Below are positions 27,747-37,094 of a DNA stretch of 64,000 nt, piece by piece. The stretch spans positions 100,585-164,584 of the forward strand of contig NZ_MOBJ01000015.1 of NCBI RefSeq assembly GCF_003732225.1, written 5' to 3'. Position 1 is the first letter of the stretch; each line of letters opens with the position of its first letter. The stretch comes from Pseudomonas brassicacearum (lineage in GTDB: Bacteria > Pseudomonadota > Gammaproteobacteria > Pseudomonadales > Pseudomonadaceae). A model generated the notes under the pieces. That model saw only the letters and a list, made by a program, of their open reading frames with translations. It made no database searches and was not told the DNA's origin. Position numbers and translations under genes: made by a program.

Positions 27747-28718
27747 CTACTCCTTGGCGACGCGTTTCATGTCCGCATCCATCATCATGCGGATCAGGGT
27801 CTGCAAATCTGTTTTTGGCTTCCAGCCCAACAGCCGTTGCGCCTTGGCCGGATTACCCAGCAGCACGTCGACTTCGGCCGGGCGGAAAAACGCCGGGTCG
27901 ATTTTCACGAAGTCACGGTAATCGAGGCCGACATGCTCGAAGGCGATCTGGCACATCTCGCGCACCGTGGTGGTGACCCCCGTGGCAACCACGAAGTCAT
28001 CGGCCTTGTCCTGTTGCAGCATCAGCCACATGGCTTCGACGTAGTCGCCGGCAAAGCCCCAGTCGCGCTTGGCGTCGATGTTGCCCAGGCGCAATTCCTG
28101 TTGCTTGCCCTGTTTGATGCGGGCTGCGGCGTCGGTCACTTTGCGGGTCACGAATTCAATCCCGCGCAGCGGTGATTCGTGGTTGAACAAGATGCCGCTG
28201 CTGGCGTGCAGGTTGAAGCTTTCGCGGTAGTTCACGGTGATCCAGTGGCCATAGAGCTTGGCCACGCCGTAAGGGCTGCGTGGATAGAACGGGGTATTTT
28301 CGTCCTGTTGCTCGGCCTGGATCAGGCCAAACATTTCGCTGGTCGAGGCCTGGTAGAAACGGGTGTGTGGGCTGAACTGACGGATCGCTTCGAGCAGGTG
28401 GGTCACGCCCAGCCCGTCGACGATCCCGGTGGTCACGGGTTGATCCCAGGACGCCGCGACAAAGCTTTGCGCTGCCAGGTTATAGACTTCGTCGGGGGCC
28501 GACTTGATCACTGCGCGCTGCACTGAGCAGGCATCGGCCATGTCGCCGTCCAGGTAGACGATGTCGCCCTCGACGCCCATTTCGCGTAGACGCCAGCGTG
28601 CATCGCTGCTGCGCCGCGCCACCAGACCGTGGACTTTATAGCCCTTGTCGAGCAGCAACTTGGCCAGGTAGGCGCCGTCTTGACCGGTGATCCCAGTGAT
28701 CAGTGCACTTTTTGTCAT
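27747..28718 (-). CDS. gmd: GDP-mannose 4,6-dehydratase
   Basis: This 323-residue short-chain dehydrogenase/reductase turns GDP-D-mannose into GDP-4-keto-6-deoxy-D-mannose. The NADP motif is GITGQDGAYLAKLLL (about 8-22), and the catalytic YxxxK is in YGVAKLYGHW, preceded by the active-site STSEMFG. Its ATG overlaps the rmd stop, and wbpW follows three bases after its own stop. Confidence 0.95.
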   Translation of the reverse strand: MTKSALITGITGQDGAYLAKLLLDKGYKVHGLVARRSSDARWRLREMGVEGDIVYLDGDMADACSVQRAVIKSAPDEVYNLAAQSFVAASWDQPVTTGIVDGLGVTHLLEAIRQFSPHTRFYQASTSEMFGLIQAEQQDENTPFYPRSPYGVAKLYGHWITVNYRESFNLHASSGILFNHESPLRGIEFVTRKVTDAAARIKQGKQQELRLGNIDAKRDWGFAGDYVEAMWLMLQQDKADDFVVATGVTTTVREMCQIAFEHVGLDYRDFVKIDPAFFRPAEVDVLLGNPAKAQRLLGWKPKTDLQTLIRMMMDADMKRVAKE

Positions 28719-29629
28719 TCTTGTAGTACCCGTGACTCCCAGTCGGACAGGATCGCCCGCAAGGATTGTTGTGTTGTAAGTTCAGGCGTCCATCCTGTGG
28801 TCCGGTGCAGCTTGGCATGGCTGCCACAGACGCGACGCTGTTCTGCGCGGCGCAGGCGCGCCGGGTCTTGAATCAGTTGCATATCGACCTGGGCCAGATC
28901 CGCCAGCTGCTCGATCAGGGCGCGGATGCTTTGCTCGACCCCGGAGCAGATGTTGTAGACCTGCCCGGGCACACCGCGTTCAAGCAATGCCAGATAGGCG
29001 CAGATGACATCGCTGACGTCGAGAAAGTCGCGCGTCACATCGATGTCGCCCACTTCAAGTTCAGGCGCTTGCAGCCCGTGCTTGATCCGGCAGATCTGCC
29101 GGGCGGCACTGGCAATGACGAAGCTGTCCAACTGCCCGGCGCCGATGTGGTTGAAGGGCCGCGCGACCAATACGGGCCAGCCTTCGGTCATGCCCCATTG
29201 CAGACACAGCATCTCAGCCGAGAGTTTGCTCACGGCATAAGGATTACGCGGGCAGGGCGGCTGGAGTTCGTCGATCGGCAAGGCGCTTTCGCTGACCTGG
29301 CCGTAGACATCGCCGGAGCTGACATACAGGAAGGTGCCGTTGAAGCCACGCGCCTTGAGGGCTTGCAGCAGGTTCAGGGTACCCAGCAGGTTGACCTGAA
29401 AAGTCTTCGCCGGGTCACGAAAGGCTTCGGGGACGAAGGTTTGTCCTGCCAGGTGAATCACGGCATCAGGCAGGTGCGGCCACAGACCGCCGAGGCTTTT
29501 GGGGTCGCAAAGGTCATAACGGGATGGGACGGGCGACAATTCCCAACCCGAGTCAGAAGAGTTCAGACGGGATTGGATGTGACGTCCTACGAATCCACTT
29601 AGACCCGTAACGAACAGACGCTTTTTCAA
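28715..29629 (-). CDS. rmd: GDP-6-deoxy-D-lyxo-4-hexulose reductase (GDP-D-rhamnose synthase)
   Basis: This 304-residue SDR reduces the Gmd product to GDP-D-rhamnose. It has the GxxGxxG-type motif GLSGFVGRHI and YxxxK in YAVSKLSAEM, with SSGDVYG before it. It is the first gene of the eight-gene minus-strand cluster, so its upstream region should hold the cluster promoter. Confidence 0.93.
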   Translation of the reverse strand: MKKRLFVTGLSGFVGRHIQSRLNSSDSGWELSPVPSRYDLCDPKSLGGLWPHLPDAVIHLAGQTFVPEAFRDPAKTFQVNLLGTLNLLQALKARGFNGTFLYVSSGDVYGQVSESALPIDELQPPCPRNPYAVSKLSAEMLCLQWGMTEGWPVLVARPFNHIGAGQLDSFVIASAARQICRIKHGLQAPELEVGDIDVTRDFLDVSDVICAYLALLERGVPGQVYNICSGVEQSIRALIEQLADLAQVDMQLIQDPARLRRAEQRRVCGSHAKLHRTTGWTPELTTQQSLRAILSDWESRVLQE

Positions 29630-30056
29630 ACAGCAGCCCCCTCAATGAGCAAACTTCGTCAAACCCCAGTCTTGGCTGGTTAAATCCGGATTGCTTGCGC
29701 AGTTTTCTCGGAAATATCTGGTACGAAGGTTTTGTTTTAATTGTTTGGTCGTCAATCTGTGCCAATTGCGCGGCAATTTCAACAGGTCCTACCGTGACCG
29801 GTCAGTTCTCGTCAGCGTAGCCCGATTTATTCTCGCCAGGCGGTTCACGAACCCTCAACGGATGTGTTTAGAATGCCCCTCATCACGATTGCCCAGCGAT
29901 CGGCATGGCGGTTATCCGACCAGGCGAAGCTGACCATTAAAACAAGAACGCAGGCGGGCATGCAGACGATGGGCGAGCACCGTTTAACGGTCCGACCTGT
30001 GGCGCTACCGTCATAAGAGTGAGGCTGCCGGGACGGCGGTTTCATCGTGGGATGCC
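29630..30056. other. 427-base divergent control region of the D-rhamnan clusters
   Basis: No gene is seen. This AT-richer stretch separates rmd (minus) from the plus-strand glycosyltransferase operon and should contain both promoters. No convincing operator palindrome was found. Confidence 0.6.
29844..29874 (+). promoter_or_regulatory. Possible sigma-70 promoter for the glycosyltransferase operon
   Basis: TTCACG (29844-29849) and TAGAAT (29869-29874) resemble -35 and -10 boxes, but the 19-base spacing is long. It points toward the plus-strand operon starting at 30057. Confidence 0.3.
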
Positions 30057-31634
30057 ATGAATTTCATTCTTTACTCGGACGTCAACGACAGCTCCATCAG
30101 CCAGAGCCTCGGTCGCCCCGAATACAGCTATTACTTCGTGCTCAAGGCCTATCGCCCGGTGCTCGAAAGCCTTGGGCGGGTGCATGTGGTGTCCTCCACC
30201 GCCGAGGTCGACCCCCTCTATCGACAATTGCTTGCCGTCGGCGAAGACAGCCTGTTCCTGTCCTTCACGCCGCCGCAGAAAACCCCGAACGACCTCGAGT
30301 GCCCGACGATCTGCGTGGTGGCCTGGGAGTTCGACTCGATCCCCGATGAGCAGTGGGACAACGACCCGCGACAGGACTGGACGCAAATGCTCGCTCGTCA
30401 GGGGCGGGTCATCACACTCTCCAGTCACACCGCCCGGGCGATCCGACGGGCCATGGGCGAAGATTTCCCGGTGTTGGTATTGCCGACCCCGTTGTGGGAA
30501 AACTTTGCGGCCATTCGTAGCCGGCACGCCAGCATGCCGGTCAATCCGGGTTCGTCCCTGGACATCAAAGGTTGCATCCTCGATACCCGGGTTCTCGGAT
30601 TGTCCGCCGACTCGCTGATTCCCGCATCGCTGACCGCCGAGCAACTGGCTGCAATTGAGGCTGAGCAGGAGGCTTTACGGCCGCCGCCGCTGACTCTGAA
30701 ACGGCGCTTCGTCATTGCCAGGCATTACCTGCGCCTCTGGGCTCTGGATCTGGGCAAGGCGCAACCGGTGCCGGTCGACCGCACCTATTTCCTGAGTCAG
30801 TGGTACCGGGAGGGGATTCGCGATCTTTTGTCGGACGCTGTCCATTCTTGGCTCGCCAACTTTCTGCCGGCCATCGCTGACCCGCCATCGGAAGTGGTGC
30901 CCGAGTCTGCCCCGATGGATTACCCCGATACCACCGCCCAGGTCGAAACCGAGGTGGACGGCGTGGTCTACGTCAGCGTGTTCAACCCCCAGGACGGTCG
31001 CAAGAACTGGCATCGACTGATCTCGGCGTTCTGCTGGGCTTTCCGGGAAACCGAGGACGCCACGCTGGTGCTGAAGATTACCCACAACGATCTGTCGTCC
31101 TACTACGGCGAATTGATGACCTTGCTGGCGCAGCTGTCGCCGTTCGCCTGTCGGGTGGTGGTGATGCACGGTTATCTGGACGACCCGCAATACGCCCGGC
31201 TCTACGAAGCCGCCAGCTATTACGTCAACGCTTCGCGCTGCGAGGGCCTGTGCCTGCCGCTGATGGAGTTCATGGCCAGTGGCAAACCGGTGATTGCCCC
31301 GGACCACACCGCCATGGAGGACTACATCGACGAGCGCGTGGCGTTCGTGATCGAGTCCAGTGAGGAACTGACCATCTGGCCTCAGGACAGTCGCATCATC
31401 TACCGTACCCTGCGTTATCGGCCAGACTGGGGCTCGTTGAAAACTGCGTACGAAAACAGCTATCGAATGGCCAAGGAGCAACCGCAGGAGTATCAGCGTA
31501 TGTCCCGCGCCGCCATCGAACGCATGCACGAGTACTGCGCCTTCGCCCCAGTGCAACAGCGCCTGGCGGATTTTTTCGGGCTGGCACCGCTGACTTCGCA
31601 GGCAGCGACCGTGACGGATAATGCCTCATGCTGA
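30057..31634 (+). CDS. GT4-type glycosyltransferase, D-rhamnan locus (PA5455-like)
   Basis: This 525-residue protein has an N-terminal domain (YSDVNDSSISQSLGRPEYSYYFVLKAYRPVL) shared with the next gene, a variable insert (about 190-295), and a C-terminal GT4 donor domain with EGLCLPLMEFMASGKPVIAP (EX7E). The five genes from here to 35791 match in order the P. aeruginosa PA5455-PA5459 set reported to be needed for normal common polysaccharide antigen. The linkage made is unknown. Confidence 0.82.
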   Translation: MNFILYSDVNDSSISQSLGRPEYSYYFVLKAYRPVLESLGRVHVVSSTAEVDPLYRQLLAVGEDSLFLSFTPPQKTPNDLECPTICVVAWEFDSIPDEQWDNDPRQDWTQMLARQGRVITLSSHTARAIRRAMGEDFPVLVLPTPLWENFAAIRSRHASMPVNPGSSLDIKGCILDTRVLGLSADSLIPASLTAEQLAAIEAEQEALRPPPLTLKRRFVIARHYLRLWALDLGKAQPVPVDRTYFLSQWYREGIRDLLSDAVHSWLANFLPAIADPPSEVVPESAPMDYPDTTAQVETEVDGVVYVSVFNPQDGRKNWHRLISAFCWAFRETEDATLVLKITHNDLSSYYGELMTLLAQLSPFACRVVVMHGYLDDPQYARLYEAASYYVNASRCEGLCLPLMEFMASGKPVIAPDHTAMEDYIDERVAFVIESSEELTIWPQDSRIIYRTLRYRPDWGSLKTAYENSYRMAKEQPQEYQRMSRAAIERMHEYCAFAPVQQRLADFFGLAPLTSQAATVTDNASC

Positions 31635-32932
31635 TCATCATTCATTCGGAAACCAACCAGCGCACCATTGCCCAGAACCTCGGCCGCTCGGAGTACAGCT
31701 ATTACTTCGTGCTCAAGGAGTACCGACCGGTGCTGGAGCGGTTGGGGCGGGTGGTGGAGGTCAGCGATCCGCAAACCGAAGTCGATGCCCTGTACCTCGA
31801 CTGTCTGTCCCGTGGGGAAGACTGCGTGTTCCTGTCGTTCTCGCCGCCTCATCGCACACCCGTGCACTTCGCCTGTCCGACCCTTGCGGTGTTTGCCTGG
31901 GAGTTCAGCACTATTCCCAACGAACCATTTGCCGGAGAACCACGTAACGACTGGCGCAACGTATTGCGAGCGTCAGGCGCTGCGATTACCCACTCCAGCT
32001 ACACCGTTAATGCCGTGCGCGAGGCAATGGGCGCCGATTATCCGATCGTCGCGGTGCCGGCGCCGGTGTGGGATCGTTTTGCCGCGCGCGGTGCGCAGTT
32101 ACAGCGCCAGCCACTGGCCAGTCAGGTGCGATTGACGATCAAGGGATTGCTGGCAGACAGTCGACAGCTCGACCTGCGTGCCTTTGGTCCTGCGCATTTG
32201 CGCGCCGGCAAGGGTATCGATTTCCAGGCGCCGGCTCGCGAGCACGAGTTAGTCCTCGACGGGGTGATCTACACCTCGGTGTTCAACCCGGGTGACGGGC
32301 GCAAGAACTGGGAAGACATGCTCAGTGCCTTCTGCGTGACCTTCCGCGAGGTGGAGGACGCGACGCTGGTGCTCAAACTGACCCACCACGATGCCGAAGA
32401 AGCGCTGACCGACATCCTTCATCATTTGTACAAGAATCAGTCCTACCGCTGCCGCATCGTACTGATTTACGGCTATCTCGCGGATGCGGACTACGAGCGT
32501 CTGGTGCAGGCCACCCGTTATGTGGTGAACACGTCCTACGGCGAAGGCCAGTGCCTGCCGTTGATGGAGTTCATGTCCTGCGGCAAACCGGCAGTCGCGC
32601 CACGCACCACGGCGATGATCGATTACCTGGACGCCGACAACGCATTCCTGATCGACACCACCGATGAGCTGACCGCCTGGCCCCACGATCCACGACGGGC
32701 GTTCCGCACACTGCGTTATGTCACCAACTGGGCGTCGTTGTGCAGGGCTTATCGGTCCAGCTATGACGTCGCCAAGGAAGATCCCGAGCGTTACGCGCAG
32801 ATGTCCGCCCACGCGGTGGCCCGTCTGGAAACCTTCTGTAGCCAGGCAATCGCTGCGCAACGCCTCGGAGAATTTTTCGCCCGACTGTTCAAAACCCGTG
32901 CAGTGTCTGCCGTGGAAACCCCCGAGGCATGA
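31628..32932 (+). CDS. GT4-type glycosyltransferase, paralog of the preceding gene (PA5456-like)
   Basis: This 434-residue protein is clearly paralogous to the upstream one: both carry LGRxEYSYYFVLKxYRPVL near the N-terminus, SVFNPxDGRKNW in the middle and CLPLMEFMxxGKP in the donor motif. It lacks most of the longer protein's central insert. The start overlaps the previous stop by seven bases. It probably acts on the same glycan. Confidence 0.82.
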   Translation: MLIIIHSETNQRTIAQNLGRSEYSYYFVLKEYRPVLERLGRVVEVSDPQTEVDALYLDCLSRGEDCVFLSFSPPHRTPVHFACPTLAVFAWEFSTIPNEPFAGEPRNDWRNVLRASGAAITHSSYTVNAVREAMGADYPIVAVPAPVWDRFAARGAQLQRQPLASQVRLTIKGLLADSRQLDLRAFGPAHLRAGKGIDFQAPAREHELVLDGVIYTSVFNPGDGRKNWEDMLSAFCVTFREVEDATLVLKLTHHDAEEALTDILHHLYKNQSYRCRIVLIYGYLADADYERLVQATRYVVNTSYGEGQCLPLMEFMSCGKPAVAPRTTAMIDYLDADNAFLIDTTDELTAWPHDPRRAFRTLRYVTNWASLCRAYRSSYDVAKEDPERYAQMSAHAVARLETFCSQAIAAQRLGEFFARLFKTRAVSAVETPEA

Positions 32933-33816
32933 TCCGCGCACTGTTGAAACGCCTGCTTCCTGCGGTGAAGTCCGACCCGTTACCGGTTGTGCCGAGCCCG
33001 GTGTCACCCAGGGATGTGGGTTTGCACGACGCGATGCTCGACGGCTGGTTTCTGGGTGACAGCGGCGAGTTGCTCAAGGGCTTCGCCATTACGGCGAATG
33101 ACACCTTGCTGGACGTCGGTTGCGGTGAAGGTGTGGCGACGTTGTTTGCGGTACGTCAGGGCGCGTCGGTGATCTTCACCGACAGCGAACACGACAAAGT
33201 CCGTGACCTCGCCCGGCAGGTGGATGCACAGTCGGACAAGCCGAACCTGGGGCTGGTGAGCAACAGCCTGCCGCTGCCCCTGGCTGATGGCTGTGCGAGC
33301 AAAGTGGTGTGCATGGAAGTGCTCGAACACATTGATCAGCCCGAGCCGTTCATGGCCGAGCTGGTGCGAATGGGACGTCCTGGGGCGTTGTATCTGCTCA
33401 GCGTTCCGGACCCTGTGGGCGAGCATCTGCAACAGGGCATCGCCCCACCTGGCTACTTTCAGTCACCCAACCATGTGCAGATATTTTCCCGGGAACGCTT
33501 TGCCGCGCTGGTAGAAGACGCTGGTCTGGTGATCGAACATCGTCAGGCCAGCGGGTTTTTCTGGGTCATGGGCATGATCTTCTTCTGGGCCAGCGAACGT
33601 GCGGCCGGGCGGGATCTGGGCGGCGCGGTGCGAGACCGGATTCAGGCACCGTATCCGCCGCTGATGGAGAACTGGGCACGGACCTGGCAAGACCTGCTGG
33701 CACAGCCCGATGGTTTGGCGATCAAGCAGATGCTCGATCATTTCATGCCCAAGAGCCAAGTGATCATTGCCCGCAAACCGGCGGATACCGATGCAACGTC
33801 CAGGAGGACGGCATGA
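32929..33816 (+). CDS. SAM-dependent methyltransferase, D-rhamnan locus (PA5457-like)
   Basis: The 295-residue class I methyltransferase has SAM motif I TLLDVGCGEGVATLF and a post-motif VVCMEVLEHI. It overlaps the glycosyltransferase stop as ATGA. A capping or decorating O-methylation of D-rhamnose is plausible because methylated rhamnose occurs in A-band chains; the specific acceptor is not known. Closely related in layout to the methyltransferase at 34961. Confidence 0.82.
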   Translation: MIRALLKRLLPAVKSDPLPVVPSPVSPRDVGLHDAMLDGWFLGDSGELLKGFAITANDTLLDVGCGEGVATLFAVRQGASVIFTDSEHDKVRDLARQVDAQSDKPNLGLVSNSLPLPLADGCASKVVCMEVLEHIDQPEPFMAELVRMGRPGALYLLSVPDPVGEHLQQGIAPPGYFQSPNHVQIFSRERFAALVEDAGLVIEHRQASGFFWVMGMIFFWASERAAGRDLGGAVRDRIQAPYPPLMENWARTWQDLLAQPDGLAIKQMLDHFMPKSQVIIARKPADTDATSRRTA

Positions 33817-34967
33817 GCAGCAAACGGATCATGGACATCGAGTTGTTGCGTGGCATTGCGGTGCTCGGCGTGCTGTTTCATCACCTGCAAGGCAGTCTGT
33901 TCACGGACGTTGTGCCGCTGCTGCACACTATTACCGAGTATGGGCAACCCTGGTGGGGCGTCGATCTGTTTTTCGCCATCTCGGGGTTTGTCATCGCTCG
34001 CAGTCTGATTCCGGCGTTGCAAGGCTGCAGCACGCGTCAGGAATACTGGCAGCAGACGCGCAACTTCTGGCTGCGGCGAGCCTTCCGGCTGTTGCCGTCG
34101 GCGTGGCTGTGGCTGGCGCTGATGCTGCTGGCCTGTGTATTTCTCAACCGCTCCGGGGCCTTCGGCACACTGCACGCCAACCTGCAGGCGACCCTGGCGG
34201 GGATAGCGCAATACGCCAATTTCCGTTTTGCCGACAGTTTTTATCACTATGAGTACGGCACCAGTTTCGTCTACTGGAGCCTGTCGTTGGAGGAGCAGTT
34301 CTACCTGCTGTTTCCGCTGCTGATTCTGGTCTGCCGCAAGCATCTGGTGTGGGCCTTGCTGGCGCTGGTCGCGGTGCAGCTGTTGACGTTGCGCACGCCG
34401 CTTCTGATGGTGGTCCGAACCGACGCGCTGGCCCTCGGAGTGCTGTTGGCCATGTGGAGTGCGCCCCCCGGTTATGTGCGCTGGGAACCGACGTTTTTGC
34501 GTCGGCCATGGGCCGGTGTGTCGGTGCTGCTGGCCATTGTGGTGATGCTGAGTGTGCTGGCCACTGATCGCTTCACGCTCACTGACTATCGTATCGGCGC
34601 GATTGCCGTGCTCGGCGCGGTGCTGGTCTGGGTGGCGTCCTATAACCGGGATTACCTGATGCCACCTGGACTGCTGAAGAATCTGATGACCTGGATCGGT
34701 AGTCGTTCCTACGGGATTTACCTGATCCACATCCCGGCCTATCTGCTGGTCCGCGAGTTCATCTTCCGCTTGCAGGCGGCGGAGCTACCTAGTCTGGCTG
34801 GCCATCCGATCCTGACAATACTGATCACTGGCGGGCTGATCGCCCTGTTGAGTGAGCTCAACTACCGCTTTATCGAAATGCCCATGCGCAATCTCGGCGG
34901 CTTGCTGGTGCAACGTCTGGGCACGTCCCGAACCGCCGTCCCATCCTCTGGAGTTACCTCATGCTGA
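33813..34967 (+). CDS. OafA-type membrane acyltransferase, D-rhamnan locus (PA5458-like)
   Basis: This 384-residue acyltransferase-3 protein has about ten membrane helices. The catalytic-His region is GIAVLGVLFHHLQGSLF, followed by WGVDLFFAISGFVIARSL, and EEQFYLLFPLLI is also conserved. Such proteins move acetyl or related groups onto sugars at the inner membrane. It overlaps both neighbours by four and seven bases, suggesting O-acetylation of the same polymer. Confidence 0.85.
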   Translation: MSSKRIMDIELLRGIAVLGVLFHHLQGSLFTDVVPLLHTITEYGQPWWGVDLFFAISGFVIARSLIPALQGCSTRQEYWQQTRNFWLRRAFRLLPSAWLWLALMLLACVFLNRSGAFGTLHANLQATLAGIAQYANFRFADSFYHYEYGTSFVYWSLSLEEQFYLLFPLLILVCRKHLVWALLALVAVQLLTLRTPLLMVVRTDALALGVLLAMWSAPPGYVRWEPTFLRRPWAGVSVLLAIVVMLSVLATDRFTLTDYRIGAIAVLGAVLVWVASYNRDYLMPPGLLKNLMTWIGSRSYGIYLIHIPAYLLVREFIFRLQAAELPSLAGHPILTILITGGLIALLSELNYRFIEMPMRNLGGLLVQRLGTSRTAVPSSGVTSC

Positions 34968-35791
34968 GCCTTTTGAAGAAACTCACGGCGAGGGCTCCTG
35001 CCCCCGCTCCCGTGCAGCCAGAAGTGCCCGCAGCCAAGGTCGATCCGTTCATGCTGGGGTTGTACGATGCGGCCCTTAGCGGCTGGTTCAATCAGCAAAC
35101 CGGTGAGTTGTTCACCGGCTTCCCGGTGACCGCCGAGGACACCCTGCTGGACGTCGGCTGCGGTGACGGCGGCAATGTGCATTTTTGCGGCATGCGCGGG
35201 GCGAAGATCATCATTGCCGACATCGATGCGGCCAAGGTCGAAGCGACTCGCCAGCGCCTGAGCGATACTCCGGCGCGCGGTGTCGAGTGCCACATCACGG
35301 ACTGCAACCCGCTGCCGATCGCCGATGCAACAGCGACGCGGGTGGTGTCCACTGAAGTCATCGAACACGTCGACGATCCGGCGCAGTTTCTCGCCGAACT
35401 GGTCCGCGTGGGCAAGCCCGGCGCGTTGTATTTGCTCAGCGTCCCGCATCCCAGTTCCGAAGACCTGCAAAAAGACATCGCGCGCCCCGAGTATTTCCAG
35501 AAGCCCAACCACATCCGTATCATCAGCGAAGAGCAGTTCAAGCAAATGGTCGGCGATGCCGGCCTGGAACTGATCAGCCACAGCCAGTACGGCTTCTACT
35601 GGTCGATGTGGATGCTGTTGTTCTGGGAGGCCAACGTCGACTTCGCTAACCCTGATCATCCACTGCTCCATCACTGGGCCGACACTTGGCAGGCCGTGCT
35701 GGATTCGCCACGCGGGGCGCAGATCAAGCAGGCGCTGGACGCGGTTGTGGCGAAAAGTCAGGTGATCATTGCCCGCAAGCCTTTGGAGTAG
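34961..35791 (+). CDS. SAM-dependent methyltransferase, D-rhamnan locus (PA5459-like)
   Basis: The 276-residue class I methyltransferase has TLLDVGCGDGGNVHFCG and VVSTEVIEHVDDP. It shares with the methyltransferase at 32929 the pattern GLYDAxLSGWF..TGEL..GFPVTAEDTLLDVGCG, so the two are paralogs. The last gene of the five-gene operon; its TAG stop lies inside the adjacent REP half-site. Confidence 0.82.
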   Translation: MLSLLKKLTARAPAPAPVQPEVPAAKVDPFMLGLYDAALSGWFNQQTGELFTGFPVTAEDTLLDVGCGDGGNVHFCGMRGAKIIIADIDAAKVEATRQRLSDTPARGVECHITDCNPLPIADATATRVVSTEVIEHVDDPAQFLAELVRVGKPGALYLLSVPHPSSEDLQKDIARPEYFQKPNHIRIISEEQFKQMVGDAGLELISHSQYGFYWSMWMLLFWEANVDFANPDHPLLHHWADTWQAVLDSPRGAQIKQALDAVVAKSQVIIARKPLE

Positions 35792-35814
35792 GAGCTACCG
35801 AAGGCTGCGATCTT
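35788..35814. repeat. Single REP half-site
   Basis: GTAGGAGCTACCGAAGGCTG and the GCGATCTT that follows match one arm of the 7.4-kb repeat. No complementary arm is nearby. The first bases supply the stop codon of the methyltransferase. Confidence 0.75.
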
Positions 35815-35897
35815 GACGAACGCAATAGCTATAAAAATCTTTCGGCACTGCTTAATTTACCGGCCCTGGAGAAAGTCATTCCGTATTAAGGGGGGTC

Positions 35898-37094
35898 ATG
35901 TTTTTGTTCGTTCGTCTGACTACCATGCTCGTCACGCTCCTTCTGCTCAACGCTTGCCAACAGCAGGACGCGCCGCCGCTCGATCAACAACTTTACGTCT
36001 GGCAGCGGCAATGGACCGATGCCCACGACGACGCCCTGGCGCAATCTCGTGGGGACTTTTCGACGTTGCGGGTGCTCGCCTTGCAGACTTATCCACAGAC
36101 CGGCTGGCGGCGTGCGCGGATCAATCCGCAGCTGTTGAAAAACGATGGTCGCCCACTGATTGCGGTAATTCGACTCGATGGCCAGCTCAAGGCCCTGGAT
36201 CAAACCGAAGCTACGGCGCAGATCCAGCGCTTGGTGGCCGATTGGCAGGCTCAGGGCTTGACGCTGGCCGGCGTCGAGATTGACCACGATGCCGGCACGG
36301 CGCGCTTGCCGGCCTATCGTGAGTTTCTCGCCGGGTTGCGCGACGTGCTGCCGGCCACGCTGAAACTGAGCATCACCGCGCTGCCGGCCTGGCTCGACAG
36401 TCCGCAATTACCGGCGTTGCTGGCAGTGGTCGACAGCAGCGTGTTGCAGGTGCATGCGGTGAGCAATCCCGAACGTGGCCTGTTTGATCCGGCGCAGGCG
36501 AAACAATGGGCCGGACGCTGGAGCCGGATCACCGCGAAACCTTTTTACCTGGCATTGCCGGCCTACGGTATCGCGTTGCTACCGGGGGACGGCGGGGCGC
36601 CGATGGTTGAAAGCGAAGTGCCGATCGAACGCACTGGGCAGCGCCGCGAGCTGTTGGCCGATCCGTTGCAGTTATCGAAGCTCGCCAACCAGTTGCGTGC
36701 CGAGCCACCGGCCCATCTGGCCGGGTTGATCTGGTTCCGCTTGCCGCTCAAGGGCGAGCGGCGCGCCTGGAGCCTGGCAACATTGCGTGCAGTGGCGCGG
36801 GGAGATCGGCTGGCGAGTCAGCTGAACCTGAACCTTTCGAACCATGGCGGTCTGTACGACATCGCTGTGAGCAATCGCGGCAATCTCGACGGTAGTCTTC
36901 CCGAGCGTGTGACGCTGGCGGTCACTGACTGCGATACGGTTGACGCGGTCAACGGTTATGCCGTGAAACAAACATCCGGACAGCTCAGCTTTACCCGCCT
37001 CCGGGGCGGCCGTTTACTGGCGGATACCGAGCGCACCCTGGGTTGGGCGCGCTGCACAAAAATTGACCAAGGAAGCTCACATGTCTATCCGTAA
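35898..37094 (+). CDS. DUF3142-type lipoprotein of unknown function
   Basis: This 398-residue protein has an N-terminal lipoprotein signal (lipobox LLNAC, Cys20). The body has a TIM-barrel-like look (LYVWQRQWT, VLALQTYP, LAGVEIDHDAGTARLPAYREFLAGLRDVLP, IWFRLP), which fits DUF3142 proteins, distantly like glycoside hydrolases. A role in cell-surface glycan handling would suit its place next to the polysaccharide genes, but this is a guess. The next gene overlaps its end. Confidence 0.75.
   Translation: MFLFVRLTTMLVTLLLLNACQQQDAPPLDQQLYVWQRQWTDAHDDALAQSRGDFSTLRVLALQTYPQTGWRRARINPQLLKNDGRPLIAVIRLDGQLKALDQTEATAQIQRLVADWQAQGLTLAGVEIDHDAGTARLPAYREFLAGLRDVLPATLKLSITALPAWLDSPQLPALLAVVDSSVLQVHAVSNPERGLFDPAQAKQWAGRWSRITAKPFYLALPAYGIALLPGDGGAPMVESEVPIERTGQRRELLADPLQLSKLANQLRAEPPAHLAGLIWFRLPLKGERRAWSLATLRAVARGDRLASQLNLNLSNHGGLYDIAVSNRGNLDGSLPERVTLAVTDCDTVDAVNGYAVKQTSGQLSFTRLRGGRLLADTERTLGWARCTKIDQGSSHVYP

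Noticed and set aside
29998..30014. GACGGTAG on the minus strand, one base from the ops element (GGCGGTAG) used by RfaH in polysaccharide operons
   Set aside because: It has one mismatch, no surrounding JUMPstart sequence, and lies far from rmd. A single 7-of-8 match is expected by chance.
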